Position numbers and translations under genes: made by a program. Below, piece by piece: positions 43,964 through 52,749 of a DNA stretch of 64,000 nt. The stretch's first letter is position 1. Each line of letters starts with the position of its first letter. This stretch comes from Candidatus Woesearchaeota archaeon. Lineage in GTDB: Archaea > Nanobdellota > Nanobdellia > Woesearchaeales > JAFGPW01. The stretch is from the NCBI GenBank assembly GCA_016935985.1, contig JAFGPW010000005.1, positions 186,001-250,000 of the forward strand. The letters run 5' to 3'. Below the pieces are notes generated by a model. It saw only the letters and a program-made list of their open reading frames with translations, was not told the origin of the DNA and did not search any database.

Positions 43964-46137
43964 AGCTCCATGTCATCATCAAGAAGAACTTCAGGCTGCT
44001 CCTGCGCTCGAAGAGCTCCGCCCTCATCGTGGTCCTCGGTCCGCTGCTCATCATATTCCTCGTCGGGCTCGCGTTCGATACGTCCCAGACCTCTGCGATC
44101 AAGATCGGGGCATACGCCGACTCCTACACCGAGCTCACCGATTCGTTCATCGGGGCGCTCCGGGGAAGCGACCTCATGGTCATCCAGTACCCCAGCCTCG
44201 ACAAGTGCGTTGATGCCATCAAGATGGGCCAGTCCCACGCCTGCGTCGTCTTCCCGGCGGACTTCGAGATACGGAACGACCGGCAGAACGAGATCACCTT
44301 CTACATCGACCGCTCGCGGGTGAACCTCGTCTACCTCATCCTCGACGTACTCTCCTCGAAGGTCGACGTGCGGGCCTCCGAGCTCACGGCAGACATGACA
44401 ACCGTGCTCGTGGAGAAGCTCGCCTTCACGGAGGAGCGCCTCGTGAACGCCTCGCCCCGGCTCGACGCGGTCGACACAGACGCGGACGACATCTCAGGCA
44501 AGCAGGACATCGTCTCGGACAAGCTCACCCGGCTCGACCTCTCCTTCGACGAGGGCGACTTCGGCCTCGATGAGGTCCAGGACCAGGCTGAGGGATTCCT
44601 CGACGCGGTCGACAACATCAAGGACGACGCGCTCGATGCCATCGACTCGGCGCTCGACGACTTCGAGGACCTGCAGTCGGACATCGAGGGCCTGGGCCTC
44701 AACGCGTCGGTCGAGGAGGACCTCCTCGACTCCATCAACGACTCGATGGAGGCTCTCATCTCACGACGGGGGTCGATCGAGGAGATCGCGAACGACACCG
44801 ACAGGGCGAACGAGGCGATCGCTGATATCCTCGACGATATCGCGGAGCGGGTGGAGGAGACCGCGGAGCGGTTCAAGGCGATCGCCGCCGCGCGCACGCA
44901 ATCGATTGCCCAGCTCTCGCTCACCAAGGAGCGGGTGGAGGGTATCAAGGCGGGCATCGCCGACGTCAGGGCGCGCCACCAGGATGTTCTCGCGAGCATC
45001 CGCTCGACAGAGGTCACCGACGTCGTGAGCATCGTCTCGCCGATAACCACCCGGATCGAGGAGGTGACGATCCCCCAGACGCACCTCAACTACATGTTCC
45101 CCTCGATCATCGTGCTCATCATCATGTTCATCTCGATATTGCTCTCCTCCACCCTCATCTCCATCGAGAAGAGCTCCCAGGCGTACTTCAGGAACCTGAT
45201 CACCCCCACCCGGGACATCTCTTTCATCCTCGGCGTCTACGTCACCTCCCTCATCATCCTCATCATCCAGATCGGCATCATCATCGGCATCTCCGCATAC
45301 TTCTTCCAGTCGCTCGTCGCCGAGAACGCGGCCACGCTCGCGCTCATCCTCTTCATGCTGACCACGATCTTTATCTTCATCGGCATGATGGTCGGGTACT
45401 TCTTCAAGTCCGACGAGACCACCATGCTCGCTTCCGTCTCCATCGCGAGCGTCTTCCTGCTCGTCTCGGACCTCATCTTCCCGCTCGAGAGCATGCCGCA
45501 GAACGTCCTCTCGGTCGCGATCTACAACCCCTTCCTGCTCGGGGCCGACCTCGTCAAGAAGGCGCTCCTCTTCGGGACGCCGATCGAGCTCCTGAAGGAG
45601 GACCTCTATGTGCTCATCGCGTATATGGTCATCGGGTTCTGCCTGATGTTCATGGTCGCGATCTTCTCGCGCAAGAACCTCATGAAGCGGCAGAAGAAGG
45701 CGCCGCGCACTAAGTACCAGACGGTCCAGCTCTCGCCGAAGGACTTTCTCGCGATCGACGAGAAGACGAGGATCAAGAGCCTCGCCGAGCTCGAGAAGCA
45801 CCTGCGCACCGTCGACAAGAAGACCTTTAGGGAGTCCTACGACGTCCAGCGCCACAAGATATGCGGATGGCTCAAGGAGCACATCAAGGAGAAGGATCTC
45901 ATCCGCAAGATGGAAACCGAGACCGGGCTCGCCGCGTTCCTCAGGCACCTGAAGGCGCTCGAGAAGAACTACCAGTTCTCAGAGGACTATGAGGAGGCGG
46001 ACCTCGGGATCGAGGCGAAGGAAGCGGTCCCGAAGCCGGAGAGGAAAGCCGCTGACGAGAGGAAGGGCGACGACGGGAAGGATGAGGGCGGCCCCCAGGA
46101 GAAGGAAAAGGCGGCACCTCCCAAGAAGAGGGACTGA
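43960..46137 (+). CDS. ABC-2 type permease with large extracytoplasmic coiled-coil segment and cytosolic DUF5752-like tail
   Basis: ATGA overlap with ATPase; N-term TM, long Asp/Glu-rich heptad-like region, several C-terminal TMs, then FLAIDEKTRIKSLAELEKHLRTVDKKTF tail. Confidence 0.85.
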   Translation: MKLHVIIKKNFRLLLRSKSSALIVVLGPLLIIFLVGLAFDTSQTSAIKIGAYADSYTELTDSFIGALRGSDLMVIQYPSLDKCVDAIKMGQSHACVVFPADFEIRNDRQNEITFYIDRSRVNLVYLILDVLSSKVDVRASELTADMTTVLVEKLAFTEERLVNASPRLDAVDTDADDISGKQDIVSDKLTRLDLSFDEGDFGLDEVQDQAEGFLDAVDNIKDDALDAIDSALDDFEDLQSDIEGLGLNASVEEDLLDSINDSMEALISRRGSIEEIANDTDRANEAIADILDDIAERVEETAERFKAIAAARTQSIAQLSLTKERVEGIKAGIADVRARHQDVLASIRSTEVTDVVSIVSPITTRIEEVTIPQTHLNYMFPSIIVLIIMFISILLSSTLISIEKSSQAYFRNLITPTRDISFILGVYVTSLIILIIQIGIIIGISAYFFQSLVAENAATLALILFMLTTIFIFIGMMVGYFFKSDETTMLASVSIASVFLLVSDLIFPLESMPQNVLSVAIYNPFLLGADLVKKALLFGTPIELLKEDLYVLIAYMVIGFCLMFMVAIFSRKNLMKRQKKAPRTKYQTVQLSPKDFLAIDEKTRIKSLAELEKHLRTVDKKTFRESYDVQRHKICGWLKEHIKEKDLIRKMETETGLAAFLRHLKALEKNYQFSEDYEEADLGIEAKEAVPKPERKAADERKGDDGKDEGGPQEKEKAAPPKKRD

Positions 46138-46225
46138 TCGCGCCAGTCCGGCGATTCTGCCATCTTTCTTTCATTTCTCCCATCCCGCATAAACTATTTA
46201 TACGACCGTCCACTCAGGTGCCTGC

Positions 46226-46699
46226 ATGATCATCGTCGTCACCGGCAGTCCGGGCACAGGGAAGTCGTACGTGGCGAAGAGAATCGCGGAGCGCTACGGC
46301 TACCAGTACCTGGACGTGAACGACCTCATCAGTCGCCATAAGCTGTCATCCGGCTACGACCGGAAGCGCAGGTGCAGGATCATCGATGTCGAGAGGCTCA
46401 ACCGCCACCTCATAAGGGAGATCGGGCGGCACCCGAACATCGTGATCGACTCCCACCTCTCCCACTACCTCCCCCGTAACTACGTCCATCTCTGCCTCGT
46501 CACCAAGTGTGGGCTGAAGGAGCTCGAGCGCAGGCTCGCGCGCCGCGGCTATCCCCCCAGCAAGGTCAGGGAGAACCTGGACGCCGAGATCTTCGACACC
46601 TGCTATGCCGAGGCGCAGGAGCTCGGGCACCACATCATGGTGATCGACACCTCGAACAGCAAGGATGTCGACTACTTCATCGACACGCTCCCGATCTGA
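46226..46699 (+). CDS. AK6/Fap7-type adenylate kinase
   Basis: VVTGSPGTGKSYVAKRIAERYGYQYLDVNDLI; IVIDSHLSHYLP; LARRGYPPSKVRENLDAEIFDTC. Confidence 0.9.
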   Translation: MIIVVTGSPGTGKSYVAKRIAERYGYQYLDVNDLISRHKLSSGYDRKRRCRIIDVERLNRHLIREIGRHPNIVIDSHLSHYLPRNYVHLCLVTKCGLKELERRLARRGYPPSKVRENLDAEIFDTCYAEAQELGHHIMVIDTSNSKDVDYFIDTLPI

Positions 46700-46764
46700 G
46701 CCGACCGATAATCCAGAATCCTTATCCAGCATCTTTATATACCCCTTTCCCCTCCCTCCCGCCC

Positions 46765-47853
46765 ATGGCGCGCATACCCTACGCGGTCATCCTCGCCGCG
46801 GGACGTTCGACCAGGACCGAGCCGCTGACATCAGACCTCCCCAAGCCCCTGCTCAGGCTCGGCGAGAAGAACCTGCTCGAATGGAATCTCGACAGCCTCG
46901 CCGGGCTCGTCGACGAGGCGGTCATCGTCGTCGGCTTCCGGAAGGAGAAGATACGGCGCTATTTCGGCGGCAGCCACAACGGCATCAGGCTCACTTATGT
47001 CGAGCAGACGGCGCAGCGGGGGACCGGGGATGCGGTCAGGCAGGCCGAGCAGCGTCTCTCCGGCAGGTTCCTCATCCTGATGGGGGATGACCTCTACGGC
47101 AGGACCGACGTCGAGAGGATGCTCAGGCACGGCTATGCGGTCCTCGCGAGGCCCGCGCCTCACCCTGAGCGCTTCGGCGTCTACGGCGTCGACGACGACC
47201 TGTATGTCACCAAGCTCGTCGAGAAGCCGGCTCATCCGCCGTCGGAGTATGTGAACAACGCGATGTACCTGCTCGACACCGGGATCTTCACCTACCTGCG
47301 CAGGGTCACGGCCTCGGAGCGGGGGGAGATCGAGCTCACGGACGCGGTCCATGCCTTCGCGCAGGACCATCGCGTGAAGCTCGTGGTCGGCAAGGACTAT
47401 TGGCTGCCCATCGGCTACCCTTGGAGCCTGCTCGACGCGAAGGAGCGCCTCTACGGAGCCCGTTCGATCATCGCGAGCGGCATCGGGCCATCGGTCACGG
47501 TCGAGCGTTCGCTCATCGGCAGGGGCTGCACGATCGGCGACAACGTCACGATCGCCGACTCCATCATCATGGACGGCGTGAGCGTCGCCGACGGCTCCCG
47601 CATAGAGTCCTCGGTCCTCATGGGCGGCGTCGTCCTCAAGGGGGCGCTCACCACCGAGTGCGCGGCAGTCGGACCTACGGTCAGCTCGGACATCAAGGGC
47701 ATCATGACCGATTCAGGGAGGGAACGCCTCGGCTGCGTGCTCGGCGAAAAGGTCACCGTCGAGAGCGACTGCGTGACCGCGCCGGGCGTCAAGGCCTGGC
47801 CGGGAACGCGCATACCCGGCCCCCGTCTTTCTCAGGACCTGCACCAGGCTTAA
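46765..47853 (+). CDS. Sugar-phosphate nucleotidyltransferase with left-handed beta-helix C-term (GlmU-like)
   Basis: AVILAAGRSTRTEPLTSDLPKPLLRLGEKNLLEW; LILMGDDLYG; hexapeptide-like GCTIGDNVTIADSIIMDGVSVADGS; TATA 46734-46742. Confidence 0.88.
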   Translation: MARIPYAVILAAGRSTRTEPLTSDLPKPLLRLGEKNLLEWNLDSLAGLVDEAVIVVGFRKEKIRRYFGGSHNGIRLTYVEQTAQRGTGDAVRQAEQRLSGRFLILMGDDLYGRTDVERMLRHGYAVLARPAPHPERFGVYGVDDDLYVTKLVEKPAHPPSEYVNNAMYLLDTGIFTYLRRVTASERGEIELTDAVHAFAQDHRVKLVVGKDYWLPIGYPWSLLDAKERLYGARSIIASGIGPSVTVERSLIGRGCTIGDNVTIADSIIMDGVSVADGSRIESSVLMGGVVLKGALTTECAAVGPTVSSDIKGIMTDSGRERLGCVLGEKVTVESDCVTAPGVKAWPGTRIPGPRLSQDLHQA

Positions 47854-47885
47854 AGCTTATATAGCAGCGGCGCCATCGGCTCCCC

Positions 47886-48452
47886 ATGCCTGACGACAAC
47901 CGTGGGCGGCTCGCGGTGGAGGCGGGCGACGTGCATGCCTTCATCGACGAGATGCGCGGGTCCGAAATGCCGCTCCCTGACACCGCGACCATCATGGGGA
48001 AGAGGAGGTCAGACGGAGACGGCCCGTACGAGCTCATCGTCGACCACGGCGGCGAGCTCGCTCCGCAGGACGAGCTCTGGCGCGCGATGGAGAGCACGCT
48101 CGCGCTGATCGGCGACCAGGACTTCGAGCCGGCAGAGATGCTCTACCGCGTCTGGGGGAAGGCTTACCATACGCTCCCTGTCGGTGAGGACCGCCGCGAC
48201 GCCTATGTCCGGCTCTTCAACGAGATTGTCTTCTGCCTCAAGATGAACAGGGCGTACGACCATGCGGCGTTGGGCGAGGCGGACCTCGCCCAGGCTCAGC
48301 TCATCGAGTGCGACATCCATCTCTCGCGGATCGACCGGCGGCGTCCGCGCTCGCCGGAGGCTCTCGCGTACGCGCGGCACCAGCACGGGCAGTGTCTCAA
48401 GGCGCTCAACGCGATCGGCACCGCGTGGGAGCGTGGGAGGCAGGGGCCATGA
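47886..48452 (+). CDS. Hypothetical protein
   Basis: TATA cttatatagc ~26 nt upstream of ATG 47886; overlaps start of NFACT gene. Confidence 0.65.
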   Translation: MPDDNRGRLAVEAGDVHAFIDEMRGSEMPLPDTATIMGKRRSDGDGPYELIVDHGGELAPQDELWRAMESTLALIGDQDFEPAEMLYRVWGKAYHTLPVGEDRRDAYVRLFNEIVFCLKMNRAYDHAALGEADLAQAQLIECDIHLSRIDRRRPRSPEALAYARHQHGQCLKALNAIGTAWERGRQGP

Positions 48453-49561
48453 AAGGCCTCTCCTGGCTCGAGCTGAGGCATGTCGTCGCCGAGCTCCAGA
48501 CGCTCGTCGGCGCGCGGGTGAGCAAGATTCACCAGCCGTCTCGCGACGACCTCTATCTCGTGCTCTTCAAGACCGGCGACGTGAAGCGCACCCTGCGCGT
48601 GGCGCTGCCCTCTGCGCTCTTCCTCACCGACAGCCGCGAGCATGGCGGGAGCGCCCCCGACTTCTGCATGGCTCTCAGGAAGCACCTTTCCGGCGCGGTC
48701 GTGCACGCGGTGACGCAGCCGGGGAGCGAGCGCATCGTCGAGGTTCTCTTCGACACGAAAGAGGGGAGGCGCACGCTCGTCCTCGAACTCTTCGCGAAAG
48801 GTAACATCCTCCTCTGCGACGCCGGCCTAACGATCGTCGCCGCTCTCACGCGGAAGGCCTACCGGGACCGTACGGTCAGGCCCCGGCAGGCCTATGCGCG
48901 TCCGCCGTCGAGGATCGATGCCTCGCGCCTCCCGAAGGACGCGTTCATCGGGGCGATGCGCGACCCGTCCTTCGACGCGGTCGTGAAGCGGCTCGCGGTA
49001 GGGCTCGGGTTCGGTAAGCTCCTTGCCGAGGAGATCTGCCTGCGCGCAGGGGTGACCAAGCTCGCCCGCACCGTCGACGACGATGGCGCCGATCGGCTCT
49101 TTTCCGCCTACAGCGCGATCATCGCGGCGGGACCCGCGCCGCTCTGCGTTCTCGACGGCAAGCAGGCCGTCGATGCTGTCCCCTTCCCTCTCCAGCAGTA
49201 CGGGCATCGCCAGTCCGTGGCGTACGGCTCGTTCTCGGCGGCGCTCGCCGCGCTCTGGGAGGCGACGTCCATCAGGCGGACCGACGCGCGCCTGCAGGCA
49301 TACGAGCGCGAGGTCGAGCGTCTCCGCACCGTCGCTGAGAAGCAACGGGCGATGCTCGACGAGTACCAGGCACGGATCGCAGGCGCGACGCAGAAGGGCG
49401 AGGCCATCTACCTCAACTACACGACCGTGAACGCGGCTCGCGAATCGTTCATCGGCATGGGCTCGTTCTCTGATGATGAGCGCGGCGCGCGCGTGAGGGA
49501 GCATCCGCGCGTCGTCTCCGTCGACGCGAGACGCACGATCATCACGCTCGATCTATCATGA
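48449..49561 (+). CDS. NFACT family (RqcH/NEMF-like) protein lacking the NFACT-R region
   Basis: GLSWLELRHVVAELQTLVGARVSKIHQPSRDDLYLVLF; HhH-like region and coiled coil; stops after HPRVVSVDARRTIITLDLS. Confidence 0.8.
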   Translation: MKGLSWLELRHVVAELQTLVGARVSKIHQPSRDDLYLVLFKTGDVKRTLRVALPSALFLTDSREHGGSAPDFCMALRKHLSGAVVHAVTQPGSERIVEVLFDTKEGRRTLVLELFAKGNILLCDAGLTIVAALTRKAYRDRTVRPRQAYARPPSRIDASRLPKDAFIGAMRDPSFDAVVKRLAVGLGFGKLLAEEICLRAGVTKLARTVDDDGADRLFSAYSAIIAAGPAPLCVLDGKQAVDAVPFPLQQYGHRQSVAYGSFSAALAALWEATSIRRTDARLQAYEREVERLRTVAEKQRAMLDEYQARIAGATQKGEAIYLNYTTVNAARESFIGMGSFSDDERGARVREHPRVVSVDARRTIITLDLS

Positions 49562-49656
49562 TAATTCTCTGCGCGAATCATGAGAGCGGGAAAAGCGAAA
49601 CATTTATATAATCAACATCCCAGGAAAGACGGTAGGAAAGTTTTTCATCAAGCCAA

Positions 49657-49664
49657 GAGGTGAT
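49657..49664 (+). promoter_or_regulatory. Extended Shine-Dalgarno GAGGTGAT
   Basis: gaggtgat followed by tcc-ATG at 49668; upstream TATA catttatataatc near 49600-49612. Confidence 0.6.
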
Positions 49665-49667
49665 TCC

Positions 49668-49778
49668 ATGGCAAAGAAGAAGGCCACCAAGAAGAAGGCC
49701 ACCAAGAAGAAGGCTACTAAGAAGAAAGCGACGAAGAAGAAGGCCACCAAGAAGAAGGCAAAGAAAAGAAAGAAGTGA
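49668..49778 (+). CDS. 36-aa lysine-rich (KKKAT)n histone H1-like small basic protein
   Basis: MAKKKATKKKATKKKATKKKATKKKATKKKAKKRKK*; own TATA and SD; T-rich tract just downstream. Confidence 0.75.
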   Translation: MAKKKATKKKATKKKATKKKATKKKATKKKAKKRKK

Positions 49779-49792
49779 ATCGCTTCATCGAT

Positions 49793-49804
49793 CCTTTTTT
49801 TTTT
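49793..49804 (+). terminator. T-tract terminator-like
   Basis: cctttttttttta after the Lys-rich CDS. Confidence 0.5.
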
Positions 49805-50022
49805 ATCATTCATTTTTCTCGATGCGTTGCATAACGGCCTCATACCCCCGACAGAGCGCTGTCCGTAAGCATCGTTCGCAGGTGATCGTCCAGCCGATCG
49901 CTGGTTCTGTTCCGGTCAGCTCCGCGCGTTCTTCCGGCGACCGGCAAGGAAAAACTATTAACCGTATCGCATGACCCCGCCTGTCGCGCCGGAACACCGG
50001 CGGCAGAACGGAGGTGGGAGCG

Positions 50023-50220
50023 ATGGGACTCTCAGACAAGAAGGAAGAGCAGCTCAAGCGGATGCCGATCGTGGAGACCAGGATCTCGAAGGCGAAGGAC
50101 GGCAAGCTCCTCGTGCACAAGACCATCATCACCGACATAAAGCCAGTGGAATACTACAAAGTCGTGCTCGAGTCGGAGCCTGTGAAGGACGAGTGGGCGG
50201 CCGACGAAGGGGCTGCCTGA
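50023..50220 (+). CDS. Small conserved-type protein of unknown function
   Basis: MGLSDKKEEQLKRMPIVETRISKAKDGKLLVHKTIITDIKPVEYYKVVLE; GGAGGT SD upstream. Confidence 0.6.
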   Translation: MGLSDKKEEQLKRMPIVETRISKAKDGKLLVHKTIITDIKPVEYYKVVLESEPVKDEWAADEGAA

Positions 50221-50252
50221 GCGCTTGTCGATGCGGGAAGGGGAAAGAGAAG

Positions 50253-50369
50253 GTGAGACAGCTTTTCCAGTTTCCCGCACATGAGTGCAGTACAGCTGGA
50301 AACGTAGGCTTGCTTGACTTCCGAGTTCGAAATGGGATCGGGTAGTGCCAAGCCACTATGGCCGTCTAC
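50253..50369 (-). rRNA. 5S rRNA
   Basis: Reverse complement reads agacggccatagtggcttggcactacccgatcccatttcgaactcggaagtcaagcaagcctacg...gctgtct: canonical CCCGAUCCCAU..CGAACUCGGAAGU core, terminal helix AGACGGC/GCUGUCU; minus-strand TATA at ~50393-50403. Ends approximate. Confidence 0.92.
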
Positions 50370-50512
50370 AAGGGGGATGGAATCCGCCCCCCTTTATAAA
50401 TCTTTCCCCTCTGAAGCGGCCGCTTTCCCATCCCCTCACACGCCGCATCGTCGTGGCGCAATGTTCGCGACATTCACAATCTATATATAGCATGGAGCGG
50501 CCGGAAGGCCCC

Positions 50513-50977
50513 ATGTACCCGCTCTGGCATCTCCTCCTGTCTGCGGCGATTTCCATCTTTGCAATATTGAAATTAAATGTCGGACCGCTCGAGGTCTCCC
50601 TCATCGTGCTCGGCGGGTTCCTGATCGATGCTGACCACTACCTCATCTACATCATCAACAAGCGCCGGTTCGGGATACGCGCCGCATACCGCTACTTCAA
50701 GGGCAGCCCGAGGGCGCACCTGTGCGTCTTCCACACCGCGGAGTTCATGCTGCTGACGCTGTTCTTCATGCTCTACCTGCCGGTCCTGGGATGGTTCCTC
50801 GCAGGCCTCGCGAGCCACCTGCTGCTCGACATCATCGAGGACGTCGTGATGCGCTTCTACAAGATGCATGAGGGGAGGATATACTTCCTGATCCCCTACC
50901 TGCTGTGGGGGAAGGTGCTCTTCAAGCCTTCGGGCCGGCTGCTGAAGAGCGGCCGTCGGCGTGCGGACGAGCACTGA
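50513..50977 (+). CDS. Polytopic membrane protein with metal-hydrolase-like His/Asp motifs
   Basis: FLIDADHYLIYIINKRRFG, HLCVFHTAEF, LASHLLLDIIEDV; TATA ctatatatagc ~27 nt before ATG 50513 (ATG 50492 also possible). Confidence 0.7.
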   Translation: MYPLWHLLLSAAISIFAILKLNVGPLEVSLIVLGGFLIDADHYLIYIINKRRFGIRAAYRYFKGSPRAHLCVFHTAEFMLLTLFFMLYLPVLGWFLAGLASHLLLDIIEDVVMRFYKMHEGRIYFLIPYLLWGKVLFKPSGRLLKSGRRRADEH

Positions 50978-51006
50978 CGCGACGGTACCGGCCGACACCT
51001 GTCCTC

Positions 51007-52017
51007 TCACGGTCTCTTCTGCTGCGTCCCCCTCTCACCAATCCATCGCCCGAACTTCTTCGTCTCCTTCGCCGTGTAGTGGGGAAGCCACAGCAGGCCC
51101 ACGGCCGCAGAGACGACATACCGGAACGAGAAGAGGAGCCCGAACAGGAGCAGCGTCGCGGGAGCGGCATACGGCGCGAACGCGACGATGAACGCGGTCT
51201 CCCGCGTGCCGATGCCGGCGATCGTTATCGGCAGCATGCCGGCGAGGATGCCGAAGGGTATCAGCCCGATCGCGGCGAAGAACCCGACCGGCGCGCCGAT
51301 CGCGCGGAAGAGCAGCGATCCCTGCACCAGGTGCAGGAACCAGGCAAGCAGCGTCGTGAGGAAGATCAGGAGGACGTTCGCCGGATTCTTTCGCAGGTCT
51401 TGGAAATAGCCGAGCATGTCGAGGGCAAGCGTGCGCAGCCGCGCGAGCCGCCTCCAGCCGAGGAAGAACGAGACGATGCGCTCGCCGAGGCCTCCCTGCC
51501 TGAAGTCGAGGCTGAAGAGGATGATGAGCGCGACGACCGCGACGGCGAGCGAGGCGCTGACCGCGACCGCCCATCCGCGGTCGACGGTCAGGAACAGGAT
51601 GCCGACGCTCGCGAAGACCATGATGCCGAAGAGGTCGATGATCTTCTCGAAGAGCGCGGCCGCGGTGCCGGTGCGAAGGGGGAACCGTTCCGACCGCAGG
51701 AAGAAGACCTTGGCGAGGTCGCCGAGCTTGGACGGCGTGACGACGTTCAGCGACTGGCAGACGAAGAAGAGCCTGACGCTCTCGGCGTACGATATCGTGA
51801 CGTGCTCCCGGACCATTAGCTTGTAGCGCACGCCGTTGACGATGAAAGGAAGGGCGAGGAAGAGGAGCGCGAGGATAAGGCGCGGGAGGTCTATCTTCGC
51901 GATCTCGTCCGAGAGGGCCGAGACGTCGACCGAATAGACGAGCGCGGCGAGGATGGCGAGCGTGAGCGCGGCGGTGAACCCCTGCAGCAGCCACGTACTC
52001 CTCTTCATCCTTTCCAC
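51007..52017 (-). CDS. Lysylphosphatidylglycerol synthase TM-region / AglD-like flippase family membrane protein
   Basis: NGVRYKLMVREHVTISYAESVRLFFVCQSLNVVTPSKLGDLAKVFFLR; LFEKIIDLFGIMVFA; IAGIGTRETAFIVAF. Confidence 0.85.
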   Translation of the reverse strand: MERMKRSTWLLQGFTAALTLAILAALVYSVDVSALSDEIAKIDLPRLILALLFLALPFIVNGVRYKLMVREHVTISYAESVRLFFVCQSLNVVTPSKLGDLAKVFFLRSERFPLRTGTAAALFEKIIDLFGIMVFASVGILFLTVDRGWAVAVSASLAVAVVALIILFSLDFRQGGLGERIVSFFLGWRRLARLRTLALDMLGYFQDLRKNPANVLLIFLTTLLAWFLHLVQGSLLFRAIGAPVGFFAAIGLIPFGILAGMLPITIAGIGTRETAFIVAFAPYAAPATLLLFGLLFSFRYVVSAAVGLLWLPHYTAKETKKFGRWIGERGTQQKRP

Positions 52018-52147
52018 CCCGTCGGTCTTCCGGTAGGACGATGAGACAGGAATGTCCTATATTAACTTTTCTCAACTGTTCTCCGCCTGATGCCGACGGC
52101 ATATTAACAAGATTTATAAAGCGGATGAGCGCCGTTGCGGGTATACG

Positions 52148-52744
52148 ATGGCATCGAGGATCCACCCAACGGCAGAGGTCTCGCCCGACGCGAAGGTCGG
52201 CGACGGCACGCTCATCTGGCACCACGCGCAGGTGCGGGAGAAGGCGAGCATCGGCACGGGATGCGTCATTTCGAAAGGGGCCTATATCGACACGGGCGTC
52301 ATCATCGGCGACCGGTGCAAGATACAGAACTACGTCTCGGTGTACCATGGCGTTGAGCTCGAGGACGGCGTCTTCGTCGGCCCGCACGTCTGCTTCACCA
52401 ATGACAAGAACCCTCGCGCCGTCAATCCCGATGGGAGCCAGAAGTCGGTATCGGACTGGAGGGTCGCGGAGACGCGCATCAGGCGCGGCGCATCGCTCGG
52501 CGCGAACTCGACGATCGTTTGCGGCGTCACGGTGGGAGAATGGGCGCTCGTCGGCGCGGGCTCCGTCGTCACGAAGGATGTCCCGGCGCACGGCGTGGTC
52601 TGGGGAAACCCGGCGCGCCTGCGCGGGCACGCCTGCGTGTGCGGCGCGGTCGTCAAGCAGGAGGGCCTTGGCGCGCCGGGCGAGCGGACGCACACCTGCA
52701 GCGCGTGCGGGAAGCGCTATCCGATCCCCGTCGCCACAAAGTGA
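52148..52744 (+). CDS. Left-handed beta-helix acetyltransferase, WbpD/WlbB-like, with C-terminal Cys4 zinc-ribbon-like tail
   Basis: IHPTAEVSPDAKVGDGTLIWHHAQVREKASIGTGCVISKGAYIDTGVIIGDRCKIQNYVSVYHGVELEDGVFVGPHVCFTND; CVCGAVV...CSACGKRY. Confidence 0.88.
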   Translation: MASRIHPTAEVSPDAKVGDGTLIWHHAQVREKASIGTGCVISKGAYIDTGVIIGDRCKIQNYVSVYHGVELEDGVFVGPHVCFTNDKNPRAVNPDGSQKSVSDWRVAETRIRRGASLGANSTIVCGVTVGEWALVGAGSVVTKDVPAHGVVWGNPARLRGHACVCGAVVKQEGLGAPGERTHTCSACGKRYPIPVATK

Positions 52745-52749
52745 TCCCC

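Noticed and set aside
49668-49778. Simple-sequence repeat only
   Set aside because: Period-15 DNA repeat is in frame, has a TATA, SD, ATG and stop, so it is better explained as a small CDS
50129-50356. Short ORFs (50032-50280, 50129-50356, 50154-50351)
   Set aside because: They lie across or mostly overlap the 5S rRNA gene and the 50023-50220 CDS
51035-52693. 552-aa ORF on - strand
   Set aside because: Out-of-frame overlap with the flippase-like gene and antisense to the WbpD-like gene; no TM or domain motif
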